The notes beneath the pieces were generated by a model. That model was not told the origin of the DNA, made no database searches, and saw only the letters and a program-made list of their open reading frames with translations. The position numbers were made by a program, and so were the translations under genes. Positions 43,693 through 57,366 of a stretch of 64,000 nucleotides of DNA are shown one piece after another. How positions within the stretch are numbered: position 1 is the first letter of the stretch; every line of letters begins with the position of its first letter. Source of the stretch: Liquidambar formosana (taxonomy: Eukaryota; Streptophyta; Magnoliopsida; Saxifragales; Altingiaceae); NCBI GenBank assembly GCA_039720395.1, contig CM077828.1, positions 31,182,069-31,246,068 of the forward strand. The letters are read 5' to 3'.

Positions 43693-46600
43693 ATGGAACG
43701 CGGACAGATGGCAGAACCAACCTTGGCAGAACTCATGGCCATGATGGTGCGTGACAGAGCTGAAATGAAAGCGGAAATGAAAGAAATGGTTACTAAGATG
43801 AGTGAGAGGCTGAGCGCCTTAGAAATAGGGAAAGACAAGCCTAAAAGCCCAGAAGCACCCAGTAGGGAAGAAGGAGAAGGAGTAGTTACCCAAAGAACTG
43901 GAGGCACCGATGGCATATGGGATGACGGAGACTACGAAGAATACCAAGCCAAGAGGGATGTGAGAGCAAAGGGAAAAGATCCGAGGATGGACAAACTGGA
44001 AACAGAAAACCAAGAAATGAAGGAACAAATGAACCAAATGAAGACCGCCTGGCGAAAGTCACACGGTTTAGACAACTTTATGTTCTCCATGGATGGGATC
44101 ACTTCTGAATCAAAGACTCAGCTTCCGGAAAAATTCAAGATCGCAGATTACGAGAAATTTGATGGAACCGGAGACCCCAAGCAACACTTGCGTCAATACT
44201 TGAGCATAGCTAAAATGAGGGGGCTAAATTCAGATCAAGTCTTGTGCGCCTTTCCCCTCTCACTATCAGGAGACGCTTCCAAATGGTATTATGCAGTGGA
44301 CAAGAAGATCACTGATTCTTGGGAAGCATTGACTCAAGAATTCACGGACAAATACAACTACAACACCATGCTAGACGTGACATTGAGAGATTTGGAAATG
44401 ACAAGGCAGAAGCCAGACGAGACTTTTTCAGACTTCCTAAGCCGTTGGAGGGCAAAGGCAGTAAAAATGGTGAGCCGTCCTGCTAAAATAGACCAGGTCA
44501 ACATGATACTGAGGAACTTGACGCCTGTCTACTTCGATAAAATGTTGACTTCATCAGTTATGGATTTTCAACAGTTGTACCAGTGTGGAACAAGGATAGA
44601 AGATGCAATTCACAAAGGGCAGATAGAGGGCAAGCCCAGAAGAGTATTTGGGGCAAGTAACAGCGCTCCAAATGGGGCAAATCGGGCTAATGGGCCCACG
44701 CAAGCTACAGTCAGTGCCGTGCAACAAGCTGAAAAGAAACCGAGGTTTTTTCATGATTTGGGGGTCCCTCTCTCCAAAGCATTTGTTAACCTAATGAAAA
44801 GAGGACATCTGCAAGCATTAGAAGTAAGGCCATTGCCTAATCCTATTCCATCATTCTGGAAACAAAACGAGTTCTGTGATTTCCACCAGCGCATCGGGCA
44901 TCGGACTGACAACTGTGTCCGACTAAGGCACGAGATCCAAGATCTTATTGACACGGGCAAGCTACCACCCCCCGGGGAAGAGAAAAAGCCCAACGTACAT
45001 CAGAATCCTCTCCCCAACTACAAAGGTGCAACACCGCCATATGTGAACATGCTTGCGGAAGGTGCGGAAGGTTATGACCCGTTGGCTTTGATAGTAGCTG
45101 TATGTGCACCATGGGAAGACAGCGACGAAGAAAGAGATGGGACGACAAAAAATATTTGGGCTGAGATCAAGGCAGATGACACCGAAGACTCCATGCACCT
45201 CACCCGCGCAGGGAGACATTTCAAACCTTCTCACCTAGAAGGCGACCATCCAGGGAGAGAGGTAAATCAAGAAGGGGATGGGGAAGAACTAAGGCAGCGA
45301 ATGCGGATCTTGGAGCAAGAAGAGGAAGAGGATAGGGTTCTGAAGCAACTCAAGAAAACACAGGCAAACATCAGTCTATGGGGGCTACTAGTGGCTTCAA
45401 GAAAACACAGACAGGCAATGTTAGATGCAGTGGCAAAACAAGAGGTTCCAATTGAAACTACACCTCAGCAGGTCCTCTCCCTAATGAGGGTGGGGGAGTC
45501 TCCAGACGAGGTCATCTTAACTTTTTCGAAGGAAGATCTCCCCGCTGAAGGATCGGAGCATGCAAAACCTTTGTATATTACTGTTGAATGCAAGGACTTG
45601 AAAATCCCAGTGGTATTGGTGGACAACGGGTCAGCCTTGAACGTATGCCCCATGCGCACAGCAACCAGGTTAGGGTTTGGCAATGAAGATTTGGCGCCAT
45701 CTGCGATAACAGTAAGGGGGTATGACAATAGCTCCAGAGCAGTGTTAGGGACCTTCCAAGCATGCTGTAAGGTGGGACCTGTTATATCTGTTGTTGAATT
45801 TTGTGTCATGGATATACCCGCCAATTACAATTTGCTCTTGGGAAGAACGTGGCTGCACCCACTAGAAGCCGTCCCGTCCACTGTACATCAAAAGATTAAG
45901 CTGCCATGGGAAGGAGGTGTCTTGATAATTCATGGCGACGGAGAAATCATGGGCCAAGTATCGAGGATAAAAGCAGGAGAGGAAAATCCAGGGTGGAGAG
46001 GTTTCGAATTGGTTCAAATGTTGGAAAGAAAAGATGAAGGGATGGAAGAAGTTCACCCTGATTTCGGGGAGGGGATCAGACACACGGTAGCTCACATCAT
46101 GAAGAAGATGGGGTACATGCCGGGTATGGGGATGGGAAAAAGAGGTCAAGGAGTCACTGAACTCCCGGATTTCCGCATGCAGACAAACCGCAAGGGAATA
46201 GGTTATGCCGAGGAGGAAGAACTGCCAAAAAACAAGAATACCCTTAACGGGAATTTCGTCAAGGAAGGGGAAGACTTCCCCTATTGCGGATTCCCCGAGC
46301 CATGGTTTGACAAATATAGCAAGAGAAGGGTGCCGGGGCTAGAAGTTTTCTTCGCCGCAGAACTGAGGTTGGGCATCACCAAAGGAAAACCTCGAGGGAA
46401 AGAGGTACTAGAAGTAGATTGGGCTGAAAATCTGGGGAATCTAAGTCTACTGCTGTCTGAGCAGGGTTTAGATATACTGGTCCTGACTGAAGAAGAGGCC
46501 GCCACAGACCTGACTAAGCTGATCACTGAACAAATGGGGGTACAAGCCTGTGGGTTTGGAAGAAAGGAGCTGAGATCCACGCATACTCCAACGCGGGTGA

Positions 46601-49600
46601 CAAATCCCCTCCAGCCAAGGACAAACTCACCACTAGCTCTGTTCCTAAGTTTCTCGAGAACACTACTGCTGTAACCACCCCTATTGCTAATGAAATGGAT
46701 TCTGATTTTGTTTATGTTGACGTGTCTCTTGAGGAATATATTGCACAAATGTCTGAGGATCCTGATTTAAACAAAATAATCAATGACAACCAAGAAAGAA
46801 ATTTCGAACCCATTAAAAGTGAAACTATCTTAATTAACTTGGGCACTAATGAAAATCCTAAGGAAATACAAGTTGGGTCTACACTATCCATGCAAGAACG
46901 ATCTAGTCTTAGCACTTTACTGTAGGAATTCCAAGATGTATTTGCTTGGTCATACGCGGACATGCCTGGCATAGATCCGGAGATAGTGCAACATCGCATC
47001 ATCGTCAAAGAAGGATCTAAGCCTGTCAAGCAGCAGTTGAGAAGAATGCAACCTGAATGGTCAATCAAAGTAAAAGAAGAGGTCTCGAAGTTATTAGAGG
47101 TGGGATTCATACGGACAGTTGATCAAGCAGATTGGGTCGCCAACATAGTGCTAGTACCGAAGAAAGATGGGCGAGTCCGAGTATGTGTGGATTTTCGTGA
47201 CCTTAACAAAGCTTGCCCGAAGGATGACTTTCCCCTCCCACATATTGATGTCCTAGTGGATAACACTGCGGGAAGTGCGCTAATGTCATTTATGGATGGA
47301 TTCTCGGGATACAACCAGATTCAGATGGCACCTGAAGATATGACCAAGACAACCTTCACCACGGGATGGGGGACTTACTGTTATACGGTTATGCCATTTG
47401 GGTTAAAGAATGCCGGGGCCACTTACCAGAGAATGGCTACCACTTTGTTACATGATATGATGCACCGAGAAGTGGAAGTGTACGTAGACGACATGATTGT
47501 AAAGTCAGAAACCAGGGAGAGTCATCTAGACAACCTTCAAAAGTTCTTCGAGCGAATCAGGGAGTATAAACTGAGGTTGAACCCGCAGAAATGCACCTTT
47601 GGAGTAACATCAGGGAAACTATTAGGGTATATGGTGACAAACAGAGGCATAGAGGTTGAACCTGTTAAGATCAAGGCAATTGCGGAGATGCCGCCGCGCA
47701 AGACAGAGAAAGAGGTTCGGGGTTTCCTGGGGAGATTGCAATACATCAGCAGATTTATAGCAGGACTCACTTCGACCTGCGAGCCTATTTTCAAACTGTT
47801 AAAGAAAGGGGAACCCAAGGAATGGAACGATCAATGTCAACGAGCCTTCGAAGTAATAAAGGAATACTTGCTGAATCCACCGATACTAGTCCCACCACGC
47901 CCTGGAAAGCCGCTGTTGTTGTATCTATCGGTATTTGAGGAGGCTCTAGGGTGCATGTTAGCTCAGCACGATGACCAAGGACGTGAGCATGCTATCTATT
48001 ACCTAAGCAAAAAGTTGCACGAATACGAAGTGAAGTATACTGCAGTGGAGAAATCATGCTTCGCGCTAGTCTGGGCTGTTCAGAAGTTGAAGCATATCTT
48101 GATAAATTATGAGGTGTGGATAATATGTCGCATGGATCCGCTCAAGTACCTGTTCGAGAAACAAACACTCAATGGGCGATTATCGCGTTGGTTATTCCTC
48201 CTCGCAGGATTTGAATTGACTTACGTCACCCAGAAGGCAATTAAAGGGGGAGCAGTAGCCGATTTTTGCGCCGAACATTCAGTCCTAGGACAGGCCCTCG
48301 ACGACGACTTTCCCGACGAAAACCTCTTGAACATTGAATGTGTACGAAAGTGGAAGATGTATTTTGACGGAGCATCGAATCAATACGGGAATGGAGTTGG
48401 AGTTATCTTGATCACACCAGACAACCTGCATGTACCTTTGTCAATTAAACTCAACTTCCACAATTCAAACAACACTACCGAGTATGAGGCCTGTATCGCG
48501 GGATTGGAGGCGTTGCTAGCCCTCAATGTGGAAGAAGTCGAGGTCTATGGAGATTCGGCATTAGTGATCGCTCAAGTTCAAAATATTTGGAAAACCAAGG
48601 AAGAACATCTGAAACCCTACCAAAGCTACCTCGAGAAATTAGCTCTAAAGTTCCAGAAAATAACCTTCACCCCTCTACCCCGATCCCAAAATCAATTTGC
48701 CGATGCCCTAGCCACTTTAGCCTCATTGATCCACATCCCAGAAAAAGCCCAATTGCAACCCTTGATCATACAACAAAGCTCTCGACATGCCCATGAAGCC
48801 ACCATTATGTTCATAGAAGAAGAATTTGACGATGGGAAACCTTGGTATTTTGATATTTTGAACTTCCTGGAGCGAGAAGTGTACCCTGAGGGAGCTACTA
48901 GGAAGGACCGGCGGGCACTGAGGTTGTTAGCAACACAGTATGTTTTATGCAGTGGAAACCTATTCAAAAGGTTAGCCAATGGCATTCATCTGTTGTGTGT
49001 CGATAAAGAAGCAGCCCAAACACTGGTTAGTGAAGTACACGGAGGGGATTGTGGACCCCACATGAACGGGAGGATGCTAGCTAAAAAGCTGATTCGGTTG
49101 GGATATTACTGGACTACCATGGAAATGGATTGCGTGGAGTATGTGAGAAAATGCCACCAGTGTCAGGTCTATTCCAACATGCAGTACACACCTCCGGTCG
49201 AATTACACCAGTTGACTTCGCCATGGCCTTTCTCTGTCTGGGGCATAGATATTATGGGTAAGATTACCCCGAAGGCTACGGGTGGACACGAGTACATATT
49301 GGTAGCCATCGACTACTTCACGAAATGGGTAGAAGCAAAAGCCTACACAGAATTGAAAGCCAAGCATGTGGCCAAGTTTATCGAGACTCACATTATCTAC
49401 AAGTATGGGGTACCACACGAGGTCATTTCAGATAATGGATCACATTTTCAGGGGGAAGTCCAAAGTGTTTTTGAGAAATACAGTATTAAGCATCACAAGT
49501 CCTCCCCTTACAGACCACAGACCAACGGAGCAGTAGAAGCAGCCAATAAGAACATAAAGCACATCCTAGAAAAGTCCGCAAAGACTTACAAGGATTGGGC

Positions 49601-50087
49601 AGAAAAGTTGCCAAGAGCATTGTGGGGATATCGAACATCAGTAAGGACGTCTACTGGGGCAACGCCTTACGCGTTGGTATACGGGATGGAAGCAGTTTTA
49701 CCGGTGGAATTAGAAGTTCAATCATTAAGGGTCATGGTAGAAAGCCAAATCCCTGAAGTTGAATGGAAAAGGGACCGGTACGAATAATTGGCACTGTTGG
49801 ACGAAAAAAGGCTTAAGTCACTGTACCATGTACAAGGGTATCAAAGGAGGGTTGCCAGGGCTTTTAACAAAAAGGTGAGGCCGAGAAATCTAAAGGAAGG
49901 AGACCTAGTTCTCAAGGAAATGTTGACTCGGGTATCGGATCCTAGGGGCAAGTTTAGGCCCAATTGGGTAGGCCCGTATATCATCAAGGCTATATTGTCA
50001 GGAGGAGCAGTCAGGCTAATGGACGAAGAAGGAAATGAGTTTACGCAACCTGTCAATCTGGATTGTTTGCGCAAATACTATATATGA
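43693..50087 (+). pseudogene. E3 gag-pol polyprotein, three small lesions
   Basis: I take ATG 43693 (MERGQMAEPTLAELMAMM); the frame is open from 43615. Gag: DYEKFDGTGDPKQHLRQYLS and SLSGDASKWYYAVDKK; knuckle FCDFHQRIGHRTDNC; protease VVLVDNGSALNVCP; G-patch-like MKKMGYMPGMGMGKRGQG. Then RT (RVCVDFRDLNKACPKDDFPL, VYVDDMIVKS), RNase H, a second RNase H (KMYFDGASNQYGNGVGVILI) and integrase (CHQCQVYS, GIDIMGK, ISDNGSHF, AVEAANKNIKH), ending RKYYI. Breaks: a one-base loss in the G run 46536-46540, TAG at 46923-46925 and TAA at 49785-49787. All else is open, so this copy died recently or could complement. Confidence 0.94.
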
Positions 50088-50266
50088 TGTAGACCCTATC
50101 TTGTATTACGAAGGAATTTGAATCAATGCAAAGTTAATTGAAATAAGTTTCATCCATTAAATGGGAACAAATAGTACATCTTGCCTTGTTATTGTGAACT
50201 AAAATGGAAATGACATGAAATGCAATATAATCAACAAGAGACGCATCAGCATTGGAAATCATTCCC
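50088..50266. other. E3 spacer after gag-pol
   Basis: Short AT-rich gap between convergent genes (gag-pol and the antisense DUF7745-like gene). Nothing recognised. Confidence 0.5.
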
Positions 50267-51578
50267 TCATCCACTACCATCATGACCGTCTTGATTCAGT
50301 CTTTTTCTTTTACGATGAACTTCATCCTCTTTCGATCCCACAATGTCGGAGGCGAGCCAGCCGTAGTAAGCAGCAGAGGGACTAATCAGCTCAGAGGCGA
50401 CGACAGATAAAACCTGCATCCTGTTGGGCCATGCCCCTTGAATGCGCTCAACAAGGCGGGCCCCGAGTGGACAAACATATCCCATGTGCTCTTTAAGCAA
50501 CGATCTTTGAGGCCGGCCGAATTGCCGTTGGATGCGAAGCACGGGACAGTAGGATACTTCCCGAAGGCCAGCCAGCATCACGCTGTGAGAAAAAATCAGA
50601 CCTAGAGTCATGTCGGATATTCTCCACCAAGGACAGTTCCACCGAATACCATGACAGGAAATGTTAGAAAGCATGCCGCGAAGCTCCTCGATGCTAGGAA
50701 AAGGTTTAATCAAGGCCCGACGGCGGTAAAGTTGTGGTTGGTACGCCCAAGGATTCACATGGGGTTCTACTATAAGCTGCAAGCGTTCGAATAACCAAAT
50801 CTGAAAAAGTGGGAAAAGTGGATCAAACCTTTTATGCGTACGCATCAAGATCCAATGCGTACGCATCACATCCACATGCATACGCACTGATGAAGGAAAA
50901 AGCAGCCGAAAGTAGAATGAAAAAAAAAAGAGAATGGATGGGAATGAAGGGGAATTTACCTGCAACAGCAAGGGACTGCCACCAACAAAGGGAACCTCGC
51001 CCCTCACAAACCTATCTAGAGCATTGAGAGTTCCGGCTAAGACCATCATGCTTGGATTGGATTCCTTCAATAAAGGAAGGATCTGCAATAGGGCCACGTC
51101 GGCGGAGTCGGGGATCTACAAACAAGTAACATGCCAGGATACAAAAGCAAAGGGCATTCAAACAGTGTTGGAATTGATTACCTGTAACTATAGGAGGAAG
51201 TTGGTTGAAGTGCGAAACTATAAGTTGGAAGTCTATCCTTGAATTTGAAAACCATCCCCGAGCTACCTTGGTTGGAATATCGAATAAAGAAGAAATTAGG
51301 CCCTCGACTTTGAGCGGTACTACGGATGGTAATAATATATGGTCGAAATCTGGACGCCCAAGGATGGCCCCAAATTCCTCCATGGTGGGACACACTTCCG
51401 TGTTATTGAAGCGGAACACATGACGAGAAGGATCCCAAAACTCGATAGCCAGTTTGAGAAAGTCTTGGTTAACCCGCACTTGGGAATAATCAAGCAAAGA
51501 AGACAGTTGAAACTGGGAGTTAAATTCCCTGCGAGATTGGCCATCCAAAGATTTGAGCCAGTTAGAAAGGTTCGCCAT
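50267..51578 (-). pseudogene. Antisense DUF7745-like gene of E3, one frameshift
   Basis: ATG 51578 (MANLSNWLKSLDGQSRREF). Exon 1 runs to 50960 and holds VRVNQDFLKLAIEFWDPSRH, FRFNNTEVCPTMEEFGAILG and, after a frameshift at the G run 51110-51113, SADVALLQILPLLKESNPSM and GGSPLLLQ. The intron 50801-50959 (GTAAAT to TTTCAG) carries two TGCGTACGCA copies. Exon 2 (50267-50800) reads IWLFERLQLIVEPHVNP, NCPWWRISDMTLGLIFSHSV and AYYGWLASDI, and ends KRKRLNQDGHDGSG. Intron position and domain order match the E4 copy. DUF7745 proteins have no known activity. Confidence 0.8.
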
Positions 51579-52046
51579 TAGTGAAAAATAGGAGGTGGAA
51601 GTGATGATGCTGGTAGAGTTCAAGTGGCGGCTAGGGTAATGAAGAGAAAGCCCTTATAAAGAAAAAGTACAGCAAATGCCCTTTCGGGAAAGGGACAAAC
51701 AAGGGAGACTGCTGTGGGCCCTAAAAAAGGGACAGACTTTCATTTGATGCGTATGCATCTGTGAGAGATGCGTACACATTAATCTCAAGTGCGTACGCAT
51801 AAGTGGAGGGTGCGTACGCATTCAGTTGTTCCTACACTATCAGAGCACCCTGTTTCAGTAACCGAGCCACCTGGTTTCATCTGTATTTACACTAAGCAGA
51901 TCAATGCAACTTCAAAATCATTTCAAGCAGCACACAGCAATTCAAAGCAAGAAAAGCACATACTGAAATAAAAACCAAGTGCAATGTTTAAGTACATAAC
52001 CCCGAAATTGAAATTGCAAATTGTTCAAAGAAAAGAGAGATAAAGT
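51579..52046. other. E3 spacer between antisense genes, with palindromes
   Basis: Holds exact TGCGTACGCA near 51790 and 51810 and near-copies at 51749 and 51768. It is upstream of the DUF7745-like gene and downstream of the PMD gene. No gene seen. Confidence 0.55.
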
Positions 52047-54454
52047 CTAAAAGCCCCTAGGGCGATAAGATGGACCGCTGGATGAACCAGCCCCACCACC
52101 ACCTTGCCCACCATCATCACCACCCTCATCATCATCACCACCTCCACCCGCATCTGCTGCACCTCCGGGTGCCGGCCCTCCCCGCATGCGCAAAATTGTC
52201 GTAGAATGAGCAGTCAACATCCGCTTGAGCCCACCAAACATCTGGTATACAAGCTCCATCTCCGCAAGGGTAAGCTGAAAAATCAAAGTGCGATTGGGGC
52301 ATGCATATTTCGAACTAACTATTTTGCAGGACCTGTCAAGAGAAAGAAGAAATGCTACCTGACGCATGCCAAGAGGGAAAGGGAGTGGATGCGCTCGCGG
52401 GTCGGGGACAATAGACTCCTCATACGCCTCGCCCTTCTCATCATAAAGAGGAACCGACCACGAGGGGAATGCAGGAGGAAGTCCCTCGGGAGGAATGCCA
52501 GCATCAGGAACCTGAGTATGAAAAAGTGCAATGACAAGGGCAAGCTTATGGAAAGCAAAACAGTGACAAGAATGGAACAGAATGGATACCTGGTGACCAA
52601 TGAAGCGGGGCATGAGGCGCTCCCTGGCAAAGGTGGCATAGTCATGCTCTAGGCTCAGCAGACGAGAAATGTAATGAATACCACCTCGCCACTCATCCAA
52701 ATCTAGCTCACCCATCTGATAGGGCACCAAGGAGAAGGCAGGAGGATCATAGGGGACTCGGGCACACAACTCAAGATCTGTAGTCAGCTGGGGCACGACC
52801 CTTTCGGCAAAGTAAAAGGCTCGGGCACGGGGATAGGATAGCAAACAGGACACCTCAGCCATGGCGTGCGCGTCCTCCTCCCACTCTGGGGGACCAACCT
52901 CAGCTCGACCAACCCAAGGGCGGGGATTCACCTATTGTCAGGACATGATCAGACAAAAGGAAACAAAAAGGGGAAAGAGAACAATAGAAAGCAAGAAGTG
53001 GACCCATACACGCTCAAGCCTGTCTAGGAACTCTCGGACTCCAATGTGGGACAAGTCCTCCTGATCGCCCAGAGGTCTCGAGTCAATGTACTCCTGGGCC
53101 CATAGCTGCAAGACAAACAAAGAAGAATCGATAAACATCTTGAGGAGAGAGCAAAGCATGAAAATAGAAGAGAATGGAACCCATGCACGGTTACTTACCG
53201 CCCACAACCTCCAGCAGCCTGTCAAGGAGTCGAATTTTACCCGACTAAGGGCATCCGTGGTGGCATAAAGGTGTGCCAAGACAGCCGACCCCCATCCATA
53301 CTCATATGCAGCCTCAAGGTCCTCCAATGCTAAGAGCCAACCTGGCTCAAAAGTCTGCGCAGCATTAGGGACTAGAAAAGCCCCTATGAAGTAGAGGATG
53401 AAAGCTCGAGCCATGATAACACGCTCCTCCACAGAGTCCTGCCCTCTCCCAAGAAACTCATTGTACAAAGCTGGATACTTCATGGTGGCATTGGGGCAAG
53501 GCATGCCCAACAAACGCTGGGTCAACGCCTTCCTCTGATCCTCAGTCAGCTCAAAAGTGAAGGGCCTTCCCCTCATCCGTAGACCTGTCAGACGGTGGAA
53601 GTCATAAGGGGTGAGAGTCCACTCCCTACCCGCTAAATGGAGGGTATGGGTGGTATCCCACCATCTCTCTGCCGGGCAGAAAACCAAGGTGTTGCTGGTA
53701 GCCCGATGAATCGTCACTGCAGCCACGGTCCCAAACCCGACGTCCGACACCAACTGCTGAGTATCAGGGGTCAACCGGTCCCACCAAGTTGTCAAACTCT
53801 CCAAGCTGCCACGGCCACTTTTCTTCTTTGGAATCTGAAAAGAATTGAAAACCCAGGTAAGTACAGGTACAGGTAAGTACGGATTTAGATTGATTCTGTC
53901 CAACACATGTATGGTGCATACGCATGGTCAATGGTGCGTACGCATTGGTCACAGTGCATACGCATATGCAAGTGAGTGCGTACGCATCAAGGCTTAAGTC
54001 CATCAGATTCCTGTTTTATTTTTATTTGTTTCATTAATTCAAGGTGCGTACGCACTATAGCCCGATGCGTACGCACATACACTCTATGCGTACGCACTCA
54101 GGACCCTGGTTCGTCTTCAACCTCGGGACCGTGAAACCCCTCAACCTCAAAACTCAGATTTCACAAGTTTTCTCCTGCTTTTATGTTGTATACAGACATA
54201 CTATGATCATTTGAGGATAAAGTTCACATTTTTACGGATTGTGAGAGATAAAAATTAGATCTTTGAAGGCATGCATATTCAACAATGGAGGAATGGGTTT
54301 CAAAACTTACTTTTTGTTGCCGTACAATATGGGAGAGATGCTCCTGTGGCCTGAAGATAATGTCGGGGATTTGCTGCGGGTTGAGCCGTGGATCCCAACG
54401 GTTGATAGTGAACCCCTCGTCATCGCCGCGAAATCGTTTGTTCTTGGGAGGCAT
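52047..54454 (-). CDS. Antisense PMD gene of E3, six exons, apparently intact
   Basis: Predicted exons on the minus strand: 54454-54311, 53834-53199, 53105-53010, 52931-52590, 52511-52359, 52274-52047, all in phase with GT-AG ends. The start is MPPKNKRFRGDDEGFTINRW. Exon 2 holds the PMD core: IPKKKSGRGSLESLTTWWDR, WWDTTHTLHLAGREWTLTP, FHRLTGLRMRGRPFTFELTE, RAFILYFIGAFLVPN and EYGWGSAVLAHLYATTDALS. The last exon has EMELVYQMFGGLKRML and a Gly/Asp-rich tail ending SYRPRGF. The last two introns (78 and 84 bp) have no in-frame stop, so they could be retained; E4 keeps the donor of the last one, which supports splicing. Intron 1 (53835-54310) is rich in TGCGTACGCA. PMD proteins of plants act in silencing; this one may be carried by E3 to interfere with that, which is inference. 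Confidence 0.82.
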
Positions 54455-54600
54455 GCTTGCCGGCGGAAAGTTGCAGAAAGAAAATAAGAAGAAAAAAATG
54501 GGAAGAATGAGAGATAGAGGAAGATAAAAAGAAATGGGTGACGGTCTGGGAAGAGAATGGGTTGGGAAGAGAATGAGGAAAGGTTTTTATGAAAGAAGAG
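54455..54600 (-). promoter_or_regulatory. Likely promoter/5' UTR of the E3 antisense PMD gene, cut by a solo LTR
   Basis: Purine-rich on the plus strand (pyrimidine-rich in gene orientation), like the stretch before the E4 PMD gene. The solo LTR inserted at 54601 separates it from its original upstream DNA (resuming at 57372). Confidence 0.4.
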
Positions 54601-57366
54601 TGTGAACCCCGAAAATTGGGCCCACGAGGGATTGAAAAGAAAGTGGGTTTGAAAAAGAAAAAGGAAAGGAGTCGCCACCTTATTTTTTAAAGGAAACAAG
54701 GAAAACCCTAAAAATCAGGTTGTTTTAGGAAAACAATTTGAATGACTCCATAAAAAAAGGAAAGGCAAAAACCAATCTTTTGAAAACCAAAGAAATCGGG
54801 GATTCGGAGGCTAAGTTATGACATGGGAAGGTTCTAGGCAAAGCCTATAGGCACCCATGTCACCCTTTCGGTCTCTCAGTTCATTTGGGCTAAATTAAAG
54901 TCTTTCCATACAAAAATCAGCAAGTATATCATCACAAGAATTGCATGCATATCATATATTTCATTCATCCATCCATGCATAATAAGCAAATAAAAACAGA
55001 AAATAAAAAGAAGAAAAGAAAACATAAATAAACCTAGGATGCTTGGATCCTAGAACGGACTTGAGCCTCACGAAGAGCGCCTACGTACCATACAACGAAA
55101 TACATGGATCAAAGTCCACGTAGTTCGATTAGAACTAAGGTTAAATCCTAATACAAACCTATGGTTAAAACCCTAGGTTTCCTTATTTGATCAAAAGAGT
55201 TGAATATGATAGAAAGTTTGATTTTAGGAAAGAAATCCACAAAATGGAAACTTTAATAAAAACCAGAATTTTGTTGGTTAAGGAAACCTCTAATTAAACC
55301 ATAGGATCATATTAAAAATTAACCCTAAATAGGGAGAAGAGAATGAGTTAAGAAGAAAGGTGAATTGGGGCACCTTCACACCCACTTACCTGAGCGCAAT
55401 TAGCTCTAAGCATTTAGCCATTTCAGACATAAGCAGCCCTATTTGCTATAGGACAAATACCACACCTATTTGCACCCTTACAAATGCTCAAAACCATACA
55501 AAAACACTAACATGCAAATCTGGACAGAATAGTATTATGACCTAAAATCATCCACTAAGCATGCCAATAGCAAAAACAGCGAACAATAATAAGTCCTAAC
55601 ATATTCCTAGAACCATATCATGCATAAAAACCCTAAAACATACTAACATGCATGCAAAACTATCATGTTTACTCCATATGAAAAACATATACAACAAACA
55701 CGAAGAAAAACCAAATAAAAAAGTCTATATGAAAACAAACACGAAACAATGACTCTAAAACCCTAAACTCACAAATATGCTTAAAAACATACAAAACATA
55801 CTTTAATCATGCTAAAACCAAACTAAACAGAAATTAAATCATGCATATTAACTAACTAAAGCAATATAACATGATGAAAATCCTAACTCTAACATGCAAT
55901 GACACTAATCCTAGCACAAGGACAAACAGGAGCACAAGAATCACAACTATGCATTAAAAACCTAAAGGACAGCCCTAAAGCATGCTAAACAGTAGATAAA
56001 AAATAGATATTCCATGTATATTAACTAGCTAGAGTGTTAATACATGATAAAAAAGTTACCTTTAACATGCAATAGGCCTAACCCATATGAAAACCTAGTT
56101 TAAGCTTGAATAGAGAAGGAGAATACCTTAGGAAGGGCCTTCCTTGTTGCTGTATGCAATTGTTCGTGGCTCCTCAGGTCTTTAGAGTGAATCAAACCAA
56201 CACGAATCCTCCTCTTTGTCAAAGTGGTATCACAGCAAAGAGATCAAAACTCACTCAACTTTGAAAAGAAATAGAAAACAAAAAGAGAACAAGAGAAAAG
56301 AAAAAGTGATTCTCGTCACTTTGCAGCAGTAGCAACTTCAATCGCGTTTTTGGGTATGAAAACGTTGGATTTGGACAAAGCTTGTGAAATACAAAGTTGT
56401 AGAGAATTGAATTATCTTTCTAACAAGACCAATTTCATCAAATTCTGACTTTGGATGAAAAAGTTATGATTAAAATACGACTGCTGGTTTTCAGAAAATC
56501 TGCTGCTGAATTATGACGAATTTCACTCCCTCCAAACCCTCTTCTCCTCTCCCTTGTTTAAAGACATTAAGAGAGTATTTATAGCTGAAATCTGGAGTTT
56601 CCCTTTCCTTCCTGGACTAGGTTTCCTTGGAGAATAATCAAAAGGCATTTTATAATGATAAAAGACTTCTAATCTGAATAGGAAAAGGAAATTGTCTTTT
56701 ATAAAAATTGGGAGACTGACCGCTAACACGCATGCACATGTATCGTATGTGCGTACACACACTCATCACATACGTACACGTGTTAGTGTCATGATAAAAA
56801 TGGCTAATTTAATAAAATAATTTTCTTTTCATTTTAACCAAAAATCTCATGCTGTGATTCGCACTAATTCTTCAAGGATAATCCGTAAATAACCATACTA
56901 AACTCATCATCAGGGCCACGGGACTTAAGATGACAACCGGTACAAAATGATGACTAATGAAAGTCAATTTGAAAAGATTTGGTTGGTAATTGTGAGTCAA
57001 TTAGAGCTAACCCAAGGAAGGGTCAATTAACCAACTTGAACTACATCGAGCCATTTTAATCCCGAGCCATTGACTTACCAAATTGAACCTAGAAATACCT
57101 CATATGCATCCATATGAACTCCAATTGACAATTTGGAGATCATTCCAAGGTCAAATGAAAAGTTTGGGACTTAAAAGACGATTATGCCCCTCAAGTCACA
57201 AAAGCTCTTATTATCCCTCAAGATCAACTCCAATTTGAACCAAAATTCATATCCATTGTCCTTGTGACTCTAGAAAACTAATGCAAGTGACTAGACTCAA
57301 AAACAAAACAAAAACATGCATGAAATGATGAGCCCTAGTAAGGTGGTGCAAAAATGGGGTGTGACA
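54601..57366 (-). mobile_element. Solo LTR of an Ogre-like gypsy element
   Basis: It runs from TGTGAACCCCG to GGTGTGACA and is flanked by AAGAG at 54596-54600 and 57367-57371. Read on the minus strand it starts TGTCACACCCCATTTTTGCA, resembling the E3 LTR start (TGTAGACACCCCATTTTG). It is 2766 bp with no internal coding region, as left by recombination between two LTRs. It contains low-complexity A-rich DNA and no gene. Younger than E3. Confidence 0.85.
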
